A stretch of DNA of 64,000 nt from Treponema sp. (GTDB lineage: Bacteria > Spirochaetota > Spirochaetia > Treponematales > Treponemataceae): contig JAKSTP010000001.1 in assembly GCA_024402505.1 (NCBI GenBank), positions 147,404-211,403 of the forward strand, read 5' to 3'. Below, piece by piece: positions 7,931 through 17,541 of the stretch (the first letter of the stretch is position 1; the number at the start of each line of letters is the position of its first letter). The position numbers and the translations under genes were made by a program. The notes under the pieces are model-generated. The model was not told the DNA's origin, searched no databases, and saw nothing but the letters and a program-made list of their open reading frames with translations.

Positions 7931-9658
7931 TTATATCAGAGCCTTCTGTTTTAAGACAATTTCGTATTTTTTATAAACAGACTGCATTTTTTCATAAATC
8001 CAGTCTACGCTTGAATCCAGGAGCTTTGGTTTCTTCATAAATTCTTCATAAGCATTCTTGTTTTCATAAAGTTCTTTAACCTTAGCAATCGCTTCCTGTG
8101 GATTTTCAGGATCATAGAAAATAAAAGCTTCTGGATTAATTACCTCAGGTTCAGGGTTACGGTCTCCTCCATTATAAACAGGAATAGCTCCGGCCCAGAA
8201 AGCATCAAAGATTTTTTCAGTTACATATTCAGGAACAGCATCATTTTCCGGGCAAAGATTGAACATAAAGTGCTTCAGATATTCTTCTTTTGAATCGTTA
8301 TACAGAAGTTTTAGTTCTCCGTCATTAAAGCGGAATTTACCAGGGCATTTTACCTTTCCAACGGCAGAAAAAGCATCCACCATATTTTCACGAATTCCGG
8401 AATAATCATGACTTGCAATAAGTGATGCAAAGTCAGTTTTTTCAAATTTGCGTGAATTAAATTCCTTTACTTTTGCAGCAATCTCATCACGATTCATTGT
8501 GGGCTTAAAATGACATAAAAGCCAGTATGGATATCGTTCATAGTGATCAGATTCAATAACGTCGAATCCCAGTGATACGTCAGCGTCATTGAGACAGTTG
8601 TCGGCATAATACTTTACATTTGGAAGCATATTGGATTTTACGCATTCACCTGTCATGAAAGCAGTAAAACGATGAGGCATTTTCTTAATCTGATTTCTCA
8701 CATTTTTTCCGCCGTGTACCTCAAAAAAACGGATCTGTGGCTTATATGGAGACGGACGGAGTTTCGTATCATCAAGACACAAAAAATCTTTGAAATAATA
8801 ATTTTTTACAAAATCAGGATCATTTGAAGAATAGCCGTATACATAATAACGAAGACGATTATCTTTTCTGGAAATCTTTTTTTCTGTAACCAAAAGTTTT
8901 CTTTCTTTCAGTTTTTTCAAAATTAGTTTCGCAACATTCTTTGCCTTTCTAACAAGATGATCAACTTTTGTTTTCCGTACAACCCTGTTGCCCTTACGCT
9001 TGAAATCGGCCCATTTATTTCTATGATACTGTTCATCAAGGATAACATTTGGAGAAGTATCATGCTGAAGACGACTTTCATCAATCTTATGATTATGGAT
9101 AATAAGGTCTTCTGTGGACTCGGCAATTTTGTAGTCGGTACGGTAGGCAAGTTCCAGAGGATAGTCGCCGTCGCCCCAGTACCAGTTATAGTTTTCATCA
9201 AAAAGAACACCTGTTTCCTTATTCAAGATGGCATAGTTTGCACAAGGGAAATCAAAGAAAAGTGTTCGGATAATTCGGAAGTTTGGGTCCTGGCCAATTC
9301 CTTTTGAACGGCAAACAAGAAGGCCTGTTTTTTTGTCTTCAAAGTATTTTGCACAAATGGAGTCCCAGCCTGGCATTACAAGGCAGTCGTCATTCAGATA
9401 AAGAACGTACTGGCTTTTTGCCATTTTTATTCCGTCGTTAATAATGGCCCAAAGACTCTTTACTCTTTTTCCGTTTTCCCTGGCATGATCAAGAACAGAA
9501 AGGGCCCCGTATTTTTCACAGACGGCTGCAGTTGATTCAAAACCACCATGAAGTACAATCACTTCAATATTTTTGTCTGTTGAATTTTCGCGGATTGACT
9601 GAAGACATTCTTCCAAATCTTCATCCCGTTTATAAGTAGGAATTACAATAGAAAACAT
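7931..9658 (-). CDS. Bifunctional GT2 - GT10 (alpha-1,3-fucosyltransferase-like) fusion
   Basis: The 575-residue protein joins two transferase domains. Residues 1-~220 are a GT2 domain (MFSIVIPTYKRDEDLEEC, LNDDCLVMPGWD as the metal region, YWGDGDYPLEL later). Residues ~330-560 match GT10 fucosyltransferases: FMFNLCPENDAV followed by YVTEKIFDAFWAGAIPVYNG (around residue 480), the family's GDP-fucose-binding core. It could add two successive sugars, the second perhaps fucose from GDP-Fuc; no GDP-fucose synthesis genes are in view. The ATG has no Shine-Dalgarno sequence and a TATAAT exactly 6 nt upstream. The linker (220-330) is Lys-rich. Confidence 0.83.
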   Translation of the reverse strand: MFSIVIPTYKRDEDLEECLQSIRENSTDKNIEVIVLHGGFESTAAVCEKYGALSVLDHARENGKRVKSLWAIINDGIKMAKSQYVLYLNDDCLVMPGWDSICAKYFEDKKTGLLVCRSKGIGQDPNFRIIRTLFFDFPCANYAILNKETGVLFDENYNWYWGDGDYPLELAYRTDYKIAESTEDLIIHNHKIDESRLQHDTSPNVILDEQYHRNKWADFKRKGNRVVRKTKVDHLVRKAKNVAKLILKKLKERKLLVTEKKISRKDNRLRYYVYGYSSNDPDFVKNYYFKDFLCLDDTKLRPSPYKPQIRFFEVHGGKNVRNQIKKMPHRFTAFMTGECVKSNMLPNVKYYADNCLNDADVSLGFDVIESDHYERYPYWLLCHFKPTMNRDEIAAKVKEFNSRKFEKTDFASLIASHDYSGIRENMVDAFSAVGKVKCPGKFRFNDGELKLLYNDSKEEYLKHFMFNLCPENDAVPEYVTEKIFDAFWAGAIPVYNGGDRNPEPEVINPEAFIFYDPENPQEAIAKVKELYENKNAYEEFMKKPKLLDSSVDWIYEKMQSVYKKYEIVLKQKALI

Positions 9659-9664
9659 AATGAT

Positions 9665-9670
9665 ATTATA
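9665..9670 (-). promoter_or_regulatory. -10 hexamer 6 nt before the ATG of the GT2-GT10 gene (predicted leaderless)
   Basis: On the minus strand TATAAT is followed by six bases (ATCATT) and then the ATG at 9658. The 32-nt gap to the previous gene has no Shine-Dalgarno sequence. The -35 region is weak, so this may be an internal operon promoter. Confidence 0.45.
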
Positions 9671-9690
9671 GTGCCTTTTTCGCTAAAAAA

Positions 9691-10608
9691 CTACATTCGG
9701 GCAAGCAGTTTCGGACAAATCACCATAACAAGGACTGCAAGTTTTCTTTTTGCCTTTACACCGCCATTGAACAGAATACGGAAAACATTTTTTTTGATGT
9801 GGGAAAGCCAGGATGAAAAATCTGATGAAAACTCCCCGCTTCTGTAATCTGCAAGAACCAGTCCGAATTCAAAATTAAGATATTCCATACGGACTGCATT
9901 TATTATTCTGCGGTCAGTTTCAGTTTCCAGTATCTTTTTCATTACATCAAAGGCGTGATTTACAATTTCCATGTTTCTTTTCTGCTGAGTAACGCTGGCA
10001 GTATTTTCACGGTAATGATAAAGAGGATGATTATTCCATACAACTTTTGAACATTTTTTGAACACACGGAGAAAAAACTCTGAATCTTCCAGATAGCGGT
10101 AGTTTTCGTTGTAACGGACAGATTCTCCGCTTTTTAAAATGCCAGAGCGTATCAGTTTAAGAGGTGAATAGCCTCCAAAACCTTTCTGACTGAAAACCGA
10201 CACACAAGCTGAAGTACCGTCAAAGGTTTTTAAAGCAGTTTTTTTTCCGCCCACAAATCCGCAGACAGACACATCGGCCTTGTTTTCAAGGGCAGTCTGA
10301 TACATCACTTCAAGATAATCAGGTTCAACCCAGTCATCGCTGTCAACAAAGCAAATCCACTCACCTTCCGCAATCTCAATGCCCTTGTTTCGGGCCGAAC
10401 TTACTCCCCCGTTTTCCTTATGAAAAACCTTAATTCTGGAATCTGAGGCAGCGTACTTATCGCAAAGGGCGCCTGAATTGTCTGGAGAACCATCATCTAC
10501 CAGAATGATTTCAAAATCGGTAAAAGTCTGAGAAAGAAGAGATTTTACGCAGTCTTCCAAGAATTGTTCAACTTTGTATACAGGGATTATTACGGAGATT
10601 TTGGGCAT
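9691..10608 (-). CDS. Glycosyltransferase family 2
   Basis: This GT2 has 305 residues: ISVIIPVYKVEQFLEDC, VDDGSPDNSG, KENGGVSSARNKG and GEWICFVDSDDWVE near residues 84-97. YRYLEDSEFFLRV carries the downstream ED motif. It is a paralogue of 2575-3564. It begins 2 nt after the stop of the GT4 gene, with a GGAAG inside that gene's end, so the two are translationally coupled. A basic, hydrophobic C-terminus may associate with the membrane. The sugar specificity is unknown. Confidence 0.87.
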   Translation of the reverse strand: MPKISVIIPVYKVEQFLEDCVKSLLSQTFTDFEIILVDDGSPDNSGALCDKYAASDSRIKVFHKENGGVSSARNKGIEIAEGEWICFVDSDDWVEPDYLEVMYQTALENKADVSVCGFVGGKKTALKTFDGTSACVSVFSQKGFGGYSPLKLIRSGILKSGESVRYNENYRYLEDSEFFLRVFKKCSKVVWNNHPLYHYRENTASVTQQKRNMEIVNHAFDVMKKILETETDRRIINAVRMEYLNFEFGLVLADYRSGEFSSDFSSWLSHIKKNVFRILFNGGVKAKRKLAVLVMVICPKLLARM

Positions 10609-10610
10609 GA

Positions 10611-11879
10611 CTATTTATGCTTCCTGATTACATCTTCAAAATATTCAATATACTTCTGTACTGTATTTCCATTATCAAAATCTCTGATAGATTTACTGTA
10701 AGCATATGACTGCAAGGATGAAAGATCATTCATACAATATTCAATTCCATGCATAAAATCTTCAATGTTATAACATTCTGCAAGATATCCATTTTTCTTG
10801 TGTTCTACGATATCCGGGACACCCCCCTGGTTAAAAGCAACAACTGCAAGACCACAGCATATACTCTCTAGACAGGTAAAAGGTAAATTTTCAATAATTG
10901 AAGGACAGAGAAAAATATCACTCATAGCATAGAATTTACTTAACACAGCAGGATTTGTCTGAAATCCTGTAAACAAAGTTTTTATACCAACTTCCTTTTC
11001 AAAATTGTTACTAGAAGGTCCAAAAACTACAAGCTGATATTTCTCTTTATTAGGAAGATTTTTTAATGCTTCAATAAGATGATAAGCACCTTTTAATGAT
11101 TTCCTGTTTGTAAAATCATCTGCGGCCCCAAAACAAAGTGTAATTTTATTTTCAGACAGCCCGTATTGAGATCTAAAAAAGAATTTTTCCTGATAAGTAA
11201 GTGGCTTAAACACTTTCGAGTCGATAATATTTGGAATAGCACGACACTCTTTATCACCAAATAGACTTGAATTCCGAAGAACTTCTGCTTCCCAATTAGA
11301 TGGTGCAGAAAAAGAAATAGGGAAATCATGAAGATACTTATATTTGATTTTCCAAACTCTCCTGCAAATATCAGGACCGTTTGTGGAAGCTGGTTTATTT
11401 TGCCTTGTATAAATACTTTTGTATCGTTCATCGCCTTCCAGAATATTCGGATGGTGTTCAGCGCCACAAGCAGGCCATGAATCATGCATTGTCCAAACAA
11501 TAGGTTTCTTTATTTTCGCAATATCCCGGGCACATAAGGTATTTCCACATATCCAGTGAAGATTTACAAGGTCATAGTCACTGCTGTTAATCAAATCTAC
11601 ATCAATTAAAGAAAAACGATTCAATGAATGCAGAATTGTATTTGTGGAATTAAATCTTTTAAGTTTAAAACTTTCATATTCTCTTCCAAGACGCCCTAAA
11701 ACACGCTGCAATAAAGTCCGTTTTTTTCCAAGTGCAACAACAAAAGGATTATCAGAATTTACATAGGGAACACCAATATGAGCTGTTACACCAGCCTTGT
11801 TCAATGCCTCACAAAGCCTTACAGCCCCGGCAGCAGCCCCACCACCTTTATCGGAATAACTAACAATTAATACTTTCAT
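10611..11879 (-). CDS. Glycosyltransferase family 4 (GT-B)
   Basis: This 422-residue GT-B enzyme starts MKVLIVSYSDKGGGAAAGAVRL, a glycine-rich acceptor loop found in WcaL/colanic-acid-type GT4 proteins. It has VNLHWICGNTL and WTMHDSWPACG in the N-domain, and IIENLPFTCLESICCGLAVV (the E-x7-E region) in the C-domain. Retaining transfer of a hexose from an NDP donor is expected. It starts 8 nt after the stop of the GNAT-deacetylase gene and precedes a GT2 by 2 nt, so it lies within the minus-strand operon. Confidence 0.87.
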   Translation of the reverse strand: MKVLIVSYSDKGGGAAAGAVRLCEALNKAGVTAHIGVPYVNSDNPFVVALGKKRTLLQRVLGRLGREYESFKLKRFNSTNTILHSLNRFSLIDVDLINSSDYDLVNLHWICGNTLCARDIAKIKKPIVWTMHDSWPACGAEHHPNILEGDERYKSIYTRQNKPASTNGPDICRRVWKIKYKYLHDFPISFSAPSNWEAEVLRNSSLFGDKECRAIPNIIDSKVFKPLTYQEKFFFRSQYGLSENKITLCFGAADDFTNRKSLKGAYHLIEALKNLPNKEKYQLVVFGPSSNNFEKEVGIKTLFTGFQTNPAVLSKFYAMSDIFLCPSIIENLPFTCLESICCGLAVVAFNQGGVPDIVEHKKNGYLAECYNIEDFMHGIEYCMNDLSSLQSYAYSKSIRDFDNGNTVQKYIEYFEDVIRKHK

Positions 11880-11887
11880 AACACACT

Positions 11888-13684
11888 CTATAATTCAGTC
11901 TTATTGGATAAAAACACTCTTGGTAGGGCATATTGTTTTTTATTACGTCTTGTTGTACAACCGCCATCTGCAAGAAATGCACATTGAATACCTAAATCAT
12001 TCTGTTTCAAATAATCAATCTCACGATTACTAACTTCATTAGCAGTTCCAAAAGGATAAGCAAAAATTTCAGTATCAATGCCATGACTCTTAAGCACCTG
12101 AATACCTTTCTTTATATCGTCTTCCACAATTTTCACATCTGGTAGAACTTTTAAATTGTAGTGACTGTAAGTATGACCACCAATTGTTACCAAAGATTCT
12201 TTTGCCATCTCTTCTATCTGATTCCAATCCATAGAAAGATTAATAACCGGCTTATGCCAGTCAATCTCATAATCAGAAAAAAGCATGTTTAGTTCAGTTT
12301 CCAACTTCATCTGATCCAATTTCAATATTTGACGTCTTATTTCTAGGAATGCATTACATTTTTCTTCCGTAGATTTACAAGAAAAAGACGTACCGTTTGA
12401 AAGCCTTACTTCATCTACCGACAAAAGTAATTCTTCCAATGCATACCACCACATGATATTGTTTTTTTCAGGAAAGCTTGCTGCTACAAATACAGTAAAG
12501 GGGATATTATGTTTTTTAAAAATTGGAAGAGCATATTCATAATTATCTCTATACCCATCATCAAAAGTAAAGGCAACAAACTTTTTTAAGTGAGGTTTCT
12601 TACAGTACGAAATAACATCCTTTGCAGCAATACAATTATAATGCTTTTTACAGTATTCAAGTTGTTTATCAAGAATATCAGGGTAAACCTTCATATTTTC
12701 ATTAGGCCACAGAGAATTTCTATCTGCCGGTGCACATCGATGAAGCATATACACAGTCCCTTTTGGAGTTGTACCACGAAGGACTTTATAGATTTTTTTT
12801 GCAATTCGATATCCGAATCTAAGAAAAGAATATATTTCTTTCTTTGTAAAAATAAAAAGATTTTTTAAATTACATTTTATTTTCTCAACTATATATTTCA
12901 ATGGACTTCTATATATAGTCAAACGATACAAAGGATATGCCACCGCATTAAAGCGCTTTTTATATTCACATTCACCCCATAAAAAATTAAGCTCTTTTAT
13001 ATTTTGGGAAATTGCAAATTCAATAGTATCAAGCAATATTAAATTTCCAATATTGTATTGATTATACGCATTATCATGAGCGATAGTATGAAGATATAAA
13101 GTATCATCACATAGAGTAAATATACAGCCTGCCAAGACCGTATTGTTATACTTATAATATGCAATACCACCTCTTGCTTTTATTACTTCAATCCACTCTT
13201 TTCGTGCCCCACTCTCAAAACCTTTGGAAAGACATCGTTCATTATTCAATCGATATATTTCATTAAAAACAAAATCATCTTCTACATTCGTATCAATTAT
13301 TAGTTCTAGTTTTATATCATCTTTTTCTAATTGTCGTTTATACCACCTAAGGTGCTGACGGGTTTTCTTTCCTAAAGACTGAGTATATTCATCAAAAGAA
13401 GATGGTAAATTTAATATGTGGCAATCATTAGCAACTTCTAATATTCCCGGTATAAAGGAATCATCTTTTTTGAACCCTTCAAATTTTATTACTGTTACAT
13501 TCTCTCGTTTAAACAATTGCTCTTTCAGTTTGGATTGTATAGACGATGTAAGCTTAATTGTAAGAGCTTTTACAATGCATTCTTTACCTTGAATTGAGTA
13601 ATAGTAATCATTATCATCTATCAGGATACATTTAGTTTTATGCCCAAAAGTTTCAAAATATTCTTTAGTTTGAAAAATACTCAT
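11888..13684 (-). CDS. FemAB/GNAT-type acyltransferase fused to NodB polysaccharide deacetylase
   Basis: From the ATG at 13684 the protein has 598 residues. Residues ~90-260 match the FemAB-like GNAT family (Acetyltransf_6): SLGKKTRQHLRWYKRQLE, a typical GxxxRxxLR-like segment, then GGIAYYKYNNTVLAGCIF and the NFLWGECEYKKRF end. Residues ~310-590 are a carbohydrate esterase 4 domain with TFDDGY near residue 371, GGHTYSH as the metal-binding HxxxxH, and AYPFG. One polypeptide may thus remove an N-acetyl group and install another acyl group on a sugar. A GTG at 13720 would lengthen the N-terminus by 12 residues, but 13684 has a TATAAT 6 nt upstream and better fits the fold start. It is the first gene of the minus-strand operon. 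Confidence 0.82.
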   Translation of the reverse strand: MSIFQTKEYFETFGHKTKCILIDDNDYYYSIQGKECIVKALTIKLTSSIQSKLKEQLFKRENVTVIKFEGFKKDDSFIPGILEVANDCHILNLPSSFDEYTQSLGKKTRQHLRWYKRQLEKDDIKLELIIDTNVEDDFVFNEIYRLNNERCLSKGFESGARKEWIEVIKARGGIAYYKYNNTVLAGCIFTLCDDTLYLHTIAHDNAYNQYNIGNLILLDTIEFAISQNIKELNFLWGECEYKKRFNAVAYPLYRLTIYRSPLKYIVEKIKCNLKNLFIFTKKEIYSFLRFGYRIAKKIYKVLRGTTPKGTVYMLHRCAPADRNSLWPNENMKVYPDILDKQLEYCKKHYNCIAAKDVISYCKKPHLKKFVAFTFDDGYRDNYEYALPIFKKHNIPFTVFVAASFPEKNNIMWWYALEELLLSVDEVRLSNGTSFSCKSTEEKCNAFLEIRRQILKLDQMKLETELNMLFSDYEIDWHKPVINLSMDWNQIEEMAKESLVTIGGHTYSHYNLKVLPDVKIVEDDIKKGIQVLKSHGIDTEIFAYPFGTANEVSNREIDYLKQNDLGIQCAFLADGGCTTRRNKKQYALPRVFLSNKTEL

Positions 13685-13690
13685 TTTTAT

Positions 13691-13696
13691 ATTATA
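13691..13696 (-). promoter_or_regulatory. -10 hexamer 6 nt before the ATG at 13684 (predicted leaderless)
   Basis: The minus strand reads TATAAT, then ATAAAA, then ATG. No Shine-Dalgarno sequence is present, and the -35 region is not clear in this very AT-rich stretch. Confidence 0.4.
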
Positions 13697-13742
13697 TATA
13701 AAACATAGTTTTATAGCCACAAGAAAATGATTAAGAAAATAT

Positions 13743-13771
13743 TTGAAACAAAAAAATATATATATTAAAAT
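13743..13771 (+). promoter_or_regulatory. Promoter of ugd
   Basis: TTGAAA at 13743-13748, a 17-nt spacer, and TAAAAT at 13766-13771 precede ugd. In contrast to the leaderless starts, an AGGAG ribosome-binding site follows at 13781-13785, 6 nt before the ATG. Confidence 0.6.
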
Positions 13772-13791
13772 AATCGAAGCAGGAGATTATT

Positions 13792-14973
13792 ATGAAAATA
13801 GCAGTAGCAGGAACAGGATACGTTGGACTTTCAAATGCCATTCTTTTGGCTCAGCATAATGAAGTGACAGCTGTAGATCTTGTAAAGGAAAAGGTTGATT
13901 TAATCAATAATAAAAAGTCACCAATCATTGATAAAGAAATACAGGAATATCTTTCAACTAAAAAGCTGAACCTCCATGCAACTACTGATGCTTCAGCTGC
14001 TTATAAAGATGCAGACTTTGTCATTATCTCGACACCTACAAACTATGATCCTGATAAAAATTACTTTGACACATCTTCTATTGAATCTGTAATAAACGTA
14101 GTAAAAGAAGTGAATCCAAGCACAACCATTGTTATAAAATCTACAATTCCAGTTGGATATACAGAGAAAACCCGCAAAGCACTTGGTTTTGGAAACATCC
14201 TGTTTTCTCCAGAATTTCTCCGGGAAGGTCGTGCTCTTTATGACAATCTTTATCCTTCCCGCATCATTGTAAGCTACCCGAAAGATTCACACCTTAAAGA
14301 TAAAGCCGAAACTTTTGCAGGTCTTTTGAAGCAGGGAGCTATCAAAGAAGATATTGAAACGCTTATTACAAACGTCACGGAAGCAGAGGCTGTAAAACTT
14401 TTTGCAAATACATATCTTGCTCTTCGTGTTGCTTATTTCAATGAACTTGATACTTATGCTGAACTTAGAGGTCTGGATACAAAACAGATTATTAAAGGTG
14501 TAAGCCTAGATCCACGCATTGGTGATTATTACAATAACCCAAGTTTTGGCTATGGTGGATACTGTCTTCCTAAAGACACAAAACAACTTAAAGCAAATTT
14601 TGCCGATGTTCCAGAAAACCTTATCAGTGCTATAGTAGCTTCAAATACAACAAGAAAGGATTTCATCGCTGATCAAATTCTTGCCCGAAAACCTAGAACA
14701 GTAGGTATCTACCGTCTTACCATGAAAACTAATTCTGACAATTTCCGCCAGAGTTCTATTCAAGGCGTAATGAAGCGAATTAAAGCAAAAGGTGTTGATA
14801 TTGTGATTTATGAACCTGCAATGAAAGAAGATTTATTCTTTAATTCCAAAGTTATCCGCAATCTTGAGGAATTTAAATCATCTTGTGATGTAATTATTGC
14901 AAACCGCATGGACAATGAAATAACTGACATAAAAGATAAAGTATATACAAGAGATTTATTTTCAAGGGATTAA
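13792..14973 (+). CDS. ugd: UDP-glucose 6-dehydrogenase
   Basis: The enzyme oxidises UDP-glucose to UDP-glucuronate with two NAD+, supplying an acidic sugar donor for the surrounding glycan genes. The 393-residue protein has the Rossmann start [27 protein letters not shown] and [30 protein letters not shown] is a family signature, and [14 protein letters not shown] near residues 254-267 contains the catalytic cysteine. The short-form length (~390 residues) is typical of bacterial capsule and LPS loci. It has its own promoter and ribosome-binding site and is followed after one base by a glycosyltransferase gene. Confidence 0.96.
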   Translation: MKIAVAGTGYVGLSNAILLAQHNEVTAVDLVKEKVDLINNKKSPIIDKEIQEYLSTKKLNLHATTDASAAYKDADFVIISTPTNYDPDKNYFDTSSIESVINVVKEVNPSTTIVIKSTIPVGYTEKTRKALGFGNILFSPEFLREGRALYDNLYPSRIIVSYPKDSHLKDKAETFAGLLKQGAIKEDIETLITNVTEAEAVKLFANTYLALRVAYFNELDTYAELRGLDTKQIIKGVSLDPRIGDYYNNPSFGYGGYCLPKDTKQLKANFADVPENLISAIVASNTTRKDFIADQILARKPRTVGIYRLTMKTNSDNFRQSSIQGVMKRIKAKGVDIVIYEPAMKEDLFFNSKVIRNLEEFKSSCDVIIANRMDNEITDIKDKVYTRDLFSRD

Positions 14974-14974
14974 T

Positions 14975-15922
14975 ATGCCAGATTTCGCACCAATTATTCT
15001 TTTTGTTTACAACAGACCAGATCACACAAGACAGACACTGGAAGCACTTTCAAATGCTGTTTTAGCAGAAAAGTCCGAACTGATTGTATTTGCAGACGGG
15101 CCAAAAGCAAACTGCACTCCAGAAACACTATCAAAAATCCAGGAAACAAGAGCTTTATTACGCGAAAAACAATGGTGCGGAAAAGTGATAATCTATGAAA
15201 GCGAAGAAAATAAAGGACTTGCCGCAAATATCATTTCAGGCGTTACAAATGTTGTAAATGAATATGGCAAGGTTATTGTTCTTGAAGATGACATAGTTAT
15301 TGGAAGACACTTTCTGGAATTTATGAATAAGGCATTAAACCGCTACAATGACAAAAAAGAAGTAATGCATATTGCAGGATTCCGTCCAGAAATTAAAACA
15401 AAGAACCAAAATGGCAGTTTCTTCTATCCTAATATGGACTGCTGGGGATGGGCTACATGGGCAGACCGATGGCAGTACTTTGAAAAAAACACAGATAAAT
15501 TAATCAACACCCTTGATGAAGAAATGATTTACCGCTTTAACATGAATGGAGCTGAACCTGGTAACTGGCAGCAGGTTCTTGATAACAAAGCCGGAAAAAT
15601 CAACACATGGGCCATTTATTGGCTTGCTTCAATTTTCCTGAAAAACGGCCTTTGCCTTGCACCATGCAAGTCATTGTGTAAAAACGTTGGTTTTGATGGA
15701 AGCGGTGTACACTGTGGCACAAATGAAGTCGAAACAATCCACGGTAGCATTGACCATAAAGTTACAAACTGGCCAATCAAGATGGAAATAGATTCTGTTG
15801 AATACGGGAAGCAGATGAAATTCTTTAGGAAAAAGAATAAAGGGAAGTTTTCGATTAAAAGGGCAATCTATAAGATTTGTCCCCAATTCATTTGGGAATT
15901 GGGGAAGAAAATCCTGAAATAA
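14975..15922 (+). CDS. Glycosyltransferase, GT2/GNT-I-like
   Basis: This 315-residue protein begins APIILFVYNRPDHTRQTLEAL and has FADGPK and VLEDDIVIG, the EDD motif that coordinates the metal in GNT-I-like GT-A enzymes. NMDCWGWATWADRW is conserved in this group of bacterial glycan transferases. It lies one base after ugd with an AAGGG ribosome-binding site overlapping ugd's end, so it is co-transcribed. It may use UDP-glucuronate or transfer the sugar next to it; that is an inference from linkage only. The C-terminus is basic. Confidence 0.8.
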   Translation: MPDFAPIILFVYNRPDHTRQTLEALSNAVLAEKSELIVFADGPKANCTPETLSKIQETRALLREKQWCGKVIIYESEENKGLAANIISGVTNVVNEYGKVIVLEDDIVIGRHFLEFMNKALNRYNDKKEVMHIAGFRPEIKTKNQNGSFFYPNMDCWGWATWADRWQYFEKNTDKLINTLDEEMIYRFNMNGAEPGNWQQVLDNKAGKINTWAIYWLASIFLKNGLCLAPCKSLCKNVGFDGSGVHCGTNEVETIHGSIDHKVTNWPIKMEIDSVEYGKQMKFFRKKNKGKFSIKRAIYKICPQFIWELGKKILK

Positions 15923-15991
15923 TACTATTGAATTTTTCAGGTCGATTGTACGCACGGAATATTATTGGCGCTTCAGTTCAAATATGAATTT

Positions 15992-17437
15992 TTATTTAAA
16001 ATACATTTCATCTTTATTCCAAAAACGGCAAAATTCATCTGTAGCGTAATAAATATTCTTTTCAGCATCAAATTGAATATAAGAACCTTGTTGAGTAAAT
16101 AAAGCTGAAGGATTACCAGGATACTTTAAATATACTATTTTTGAATCATCATTTTCTAATATTTTATAATCTTCAATTAAAGTTTTATTAAAGTTGTAAG
16201 CTTCACAAAATAAAATATTTTTCCACATTGAACGTATTGGTGACTTAGTAGATAATAAAGATAAGAAAAATAATAAGCATAAAATAATAATTGGATATTT
16301 TGATGAAGTATTACTAAATTTAAATACTATATAATTTGATAGTAAATTAAATAAACTTATTATAATTATAAAAGTTATAAAATAAAAAATAATATCAAAA
16401 ACATTTCGAGGATAAGAATAAATGGTAAAATAATTCAATCCTGAATAACACCCTATAAAAGACATTAAAATAATAACAAAATACAAGGAAAAACACAAAA
16501 AGTATTGTTTTAGACAAAAATTTAACTTAATAGATAATTCATTTTTTAAGATTAAATAAATAATGAATGTTGGTATTATATTTTTTAGTGAGAAAAATCT
16601 ATTAAAATTTATAATAAAAAAATCATTTATAGTTATTTTTAACCACTTAGGAATCATTCTCAGTAAATTATAATCTGTAGAAGCGTATTTTGGAGCTATG
16701 GAATTTGAATTATTTATTTTATTTGCAACAAAAAAAGAAAGAAAAATAAGAATACTTAATATAAAAATATAAAAATAAAATATATCTCTCTTATTTTTAT
16801 CATTTTTTACAAATAAAAAGAAAAAGAAGCTTGTAAAACCTGTAAACAATACAAAAAATTCAATGTATCCGCTTAAAATGAAAGTAATAACAATTAATAT
16901 TAATTTTGTAACTATTTTCTTTGTTGAACCATATTTATAATGAATTAATAAGGCTAAAAATAAAATCATAAATATAGAACCTAAAGTGTATCCATTTGTA
17001 ACTGTATGGCAATAAAAAAATTCAGGAACGTGTGTAATAAAATTTAATAATAAAAAAGAAAAAATAGAATATATAAAGTAAATACTATCTTTAGTTACTT
17101 TTAGAAAATTGTATGAAAATTCATAAACTAATAAAAACAAACTTGTAAAAAAATATATAATTAAAAATAAAGAATTTAGATGATATATATTTAATACACT
17201 AAAAAATAAACTTTTATCATTTATTATATTTTTAGGATATAACAAAAAAAAATTAATCTGTGTACTATATCTATTAGAATATTTAAAAACAAAATTATTA
17301 TTGATACCATTTAAAACATTATAATCATCCCATAATATTGGATGATTATATAAAGCCAATATTACTAAAGGAATAGTATAAAATAAAAAAAATAGAATAT
17401 TTATATATTTAATTTTTCCGCAATTTTTTAATATCAT
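15992..17437 (-). CDS. Polytopic membrane protein, GT-C/DUF6056-like
   Basis: The 481-residue product is almost entirely hydrophobic segments, roughly 11-12 transmembrane helices, with a soluble C-terminal tail. After the first helix comes WDDYNVLNG, an acidic loop reminiscent of the DD/DDY loop in GT-C transferases and DUF6056 proteins, followed by a possible periplasmic segment with YSNRYST. It may use a polyprenyl-phosphate sugar outside the membrane; the polyprenol GT2 at 29722 could supply one. The ATG at 17437 is preceded by GGAAGG at a good distance; a TTG at 17452 is rejected. The gene is visibly much more AT-rich than its neighbours, suggesting separate acquisition. Confidence 0.7.
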   Translation of the reverse strand: MILKNCGKIKYINILFFLFYTIPLVILALYNHPILWDDYNVLNGINNNFVFKYSNRYSTQINFFLLYPKNIINDKSLFFSVLNIYHLNSLFLIIYFFTSLFLLVYEFSYNFLKVTKDSIYFIYSIFSFLLLNFITHVPEFFYCHTVTNGYTLGSIFMILFLALLIHYKYGSTKKIVTKLILIVITFILSGYIEFFVLFTGFTSFFFFLFVKNDKNKRDIFYFYIFILSILIFLSFFVANKINNSNSIAPKYASTDYNLLRMIPKWLKITINDFFIINFNRFFSLKNIIPTFIIYLILKNELSIKLNFCLKQYFLCFSLYFVIILMSFIGCYSGLNYFTIYSYPRNVFDIIFYFITFIIIISLFNLLSNYIVFKFSNTSSKYPIIILCLLFFLSLLSTKSPIRSMWKNILFCEAYNFNKTLIEDYKILENDDSKIVYLKYPGNPSALFTQQGSYIQFDAEKNIYYATDEFCRFWNKDEMYFK

Positions 17438-17506
17438 TTTTTTTCCTTCCAAAAATCAGTTAAATGTCAGAAAACATTCCTGAACAAAAACATTATACCG
17501 CAAAAA

Positions 17507-17541
17507 TTGAAATAAATATACACATCATATATACTTTATAC
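17507..17541 (+). promoter_or_regulatory. Promoter giving a predicted leaderless mRNA
   Basis: TTGAAA at 17507-17512, a 17-nt spacer, and TATACT at 17530-17535, then six bases to the ATG at 17542. No Shine-Dalgarno sequence exists. The segment TATACTTTA before the ATG is shared with the promoter at 1643. Confidence 0.65.

Noticed and set aside
13685..13720. GTG start for the GNAT-deacetylase fusion
   Set aside because: It would add 12 residues translated from the AT-rich promoter segment; the ATG at 13684 fits the domain start better.
15992..17437. O-antigen polymerase (Wzy) assignment
   Set aside because: Size and helices fit loosely, but the early WDDY loop is more like GT-C/DUF6056; Wzy proteins are too divergent to claim from sequence alone.
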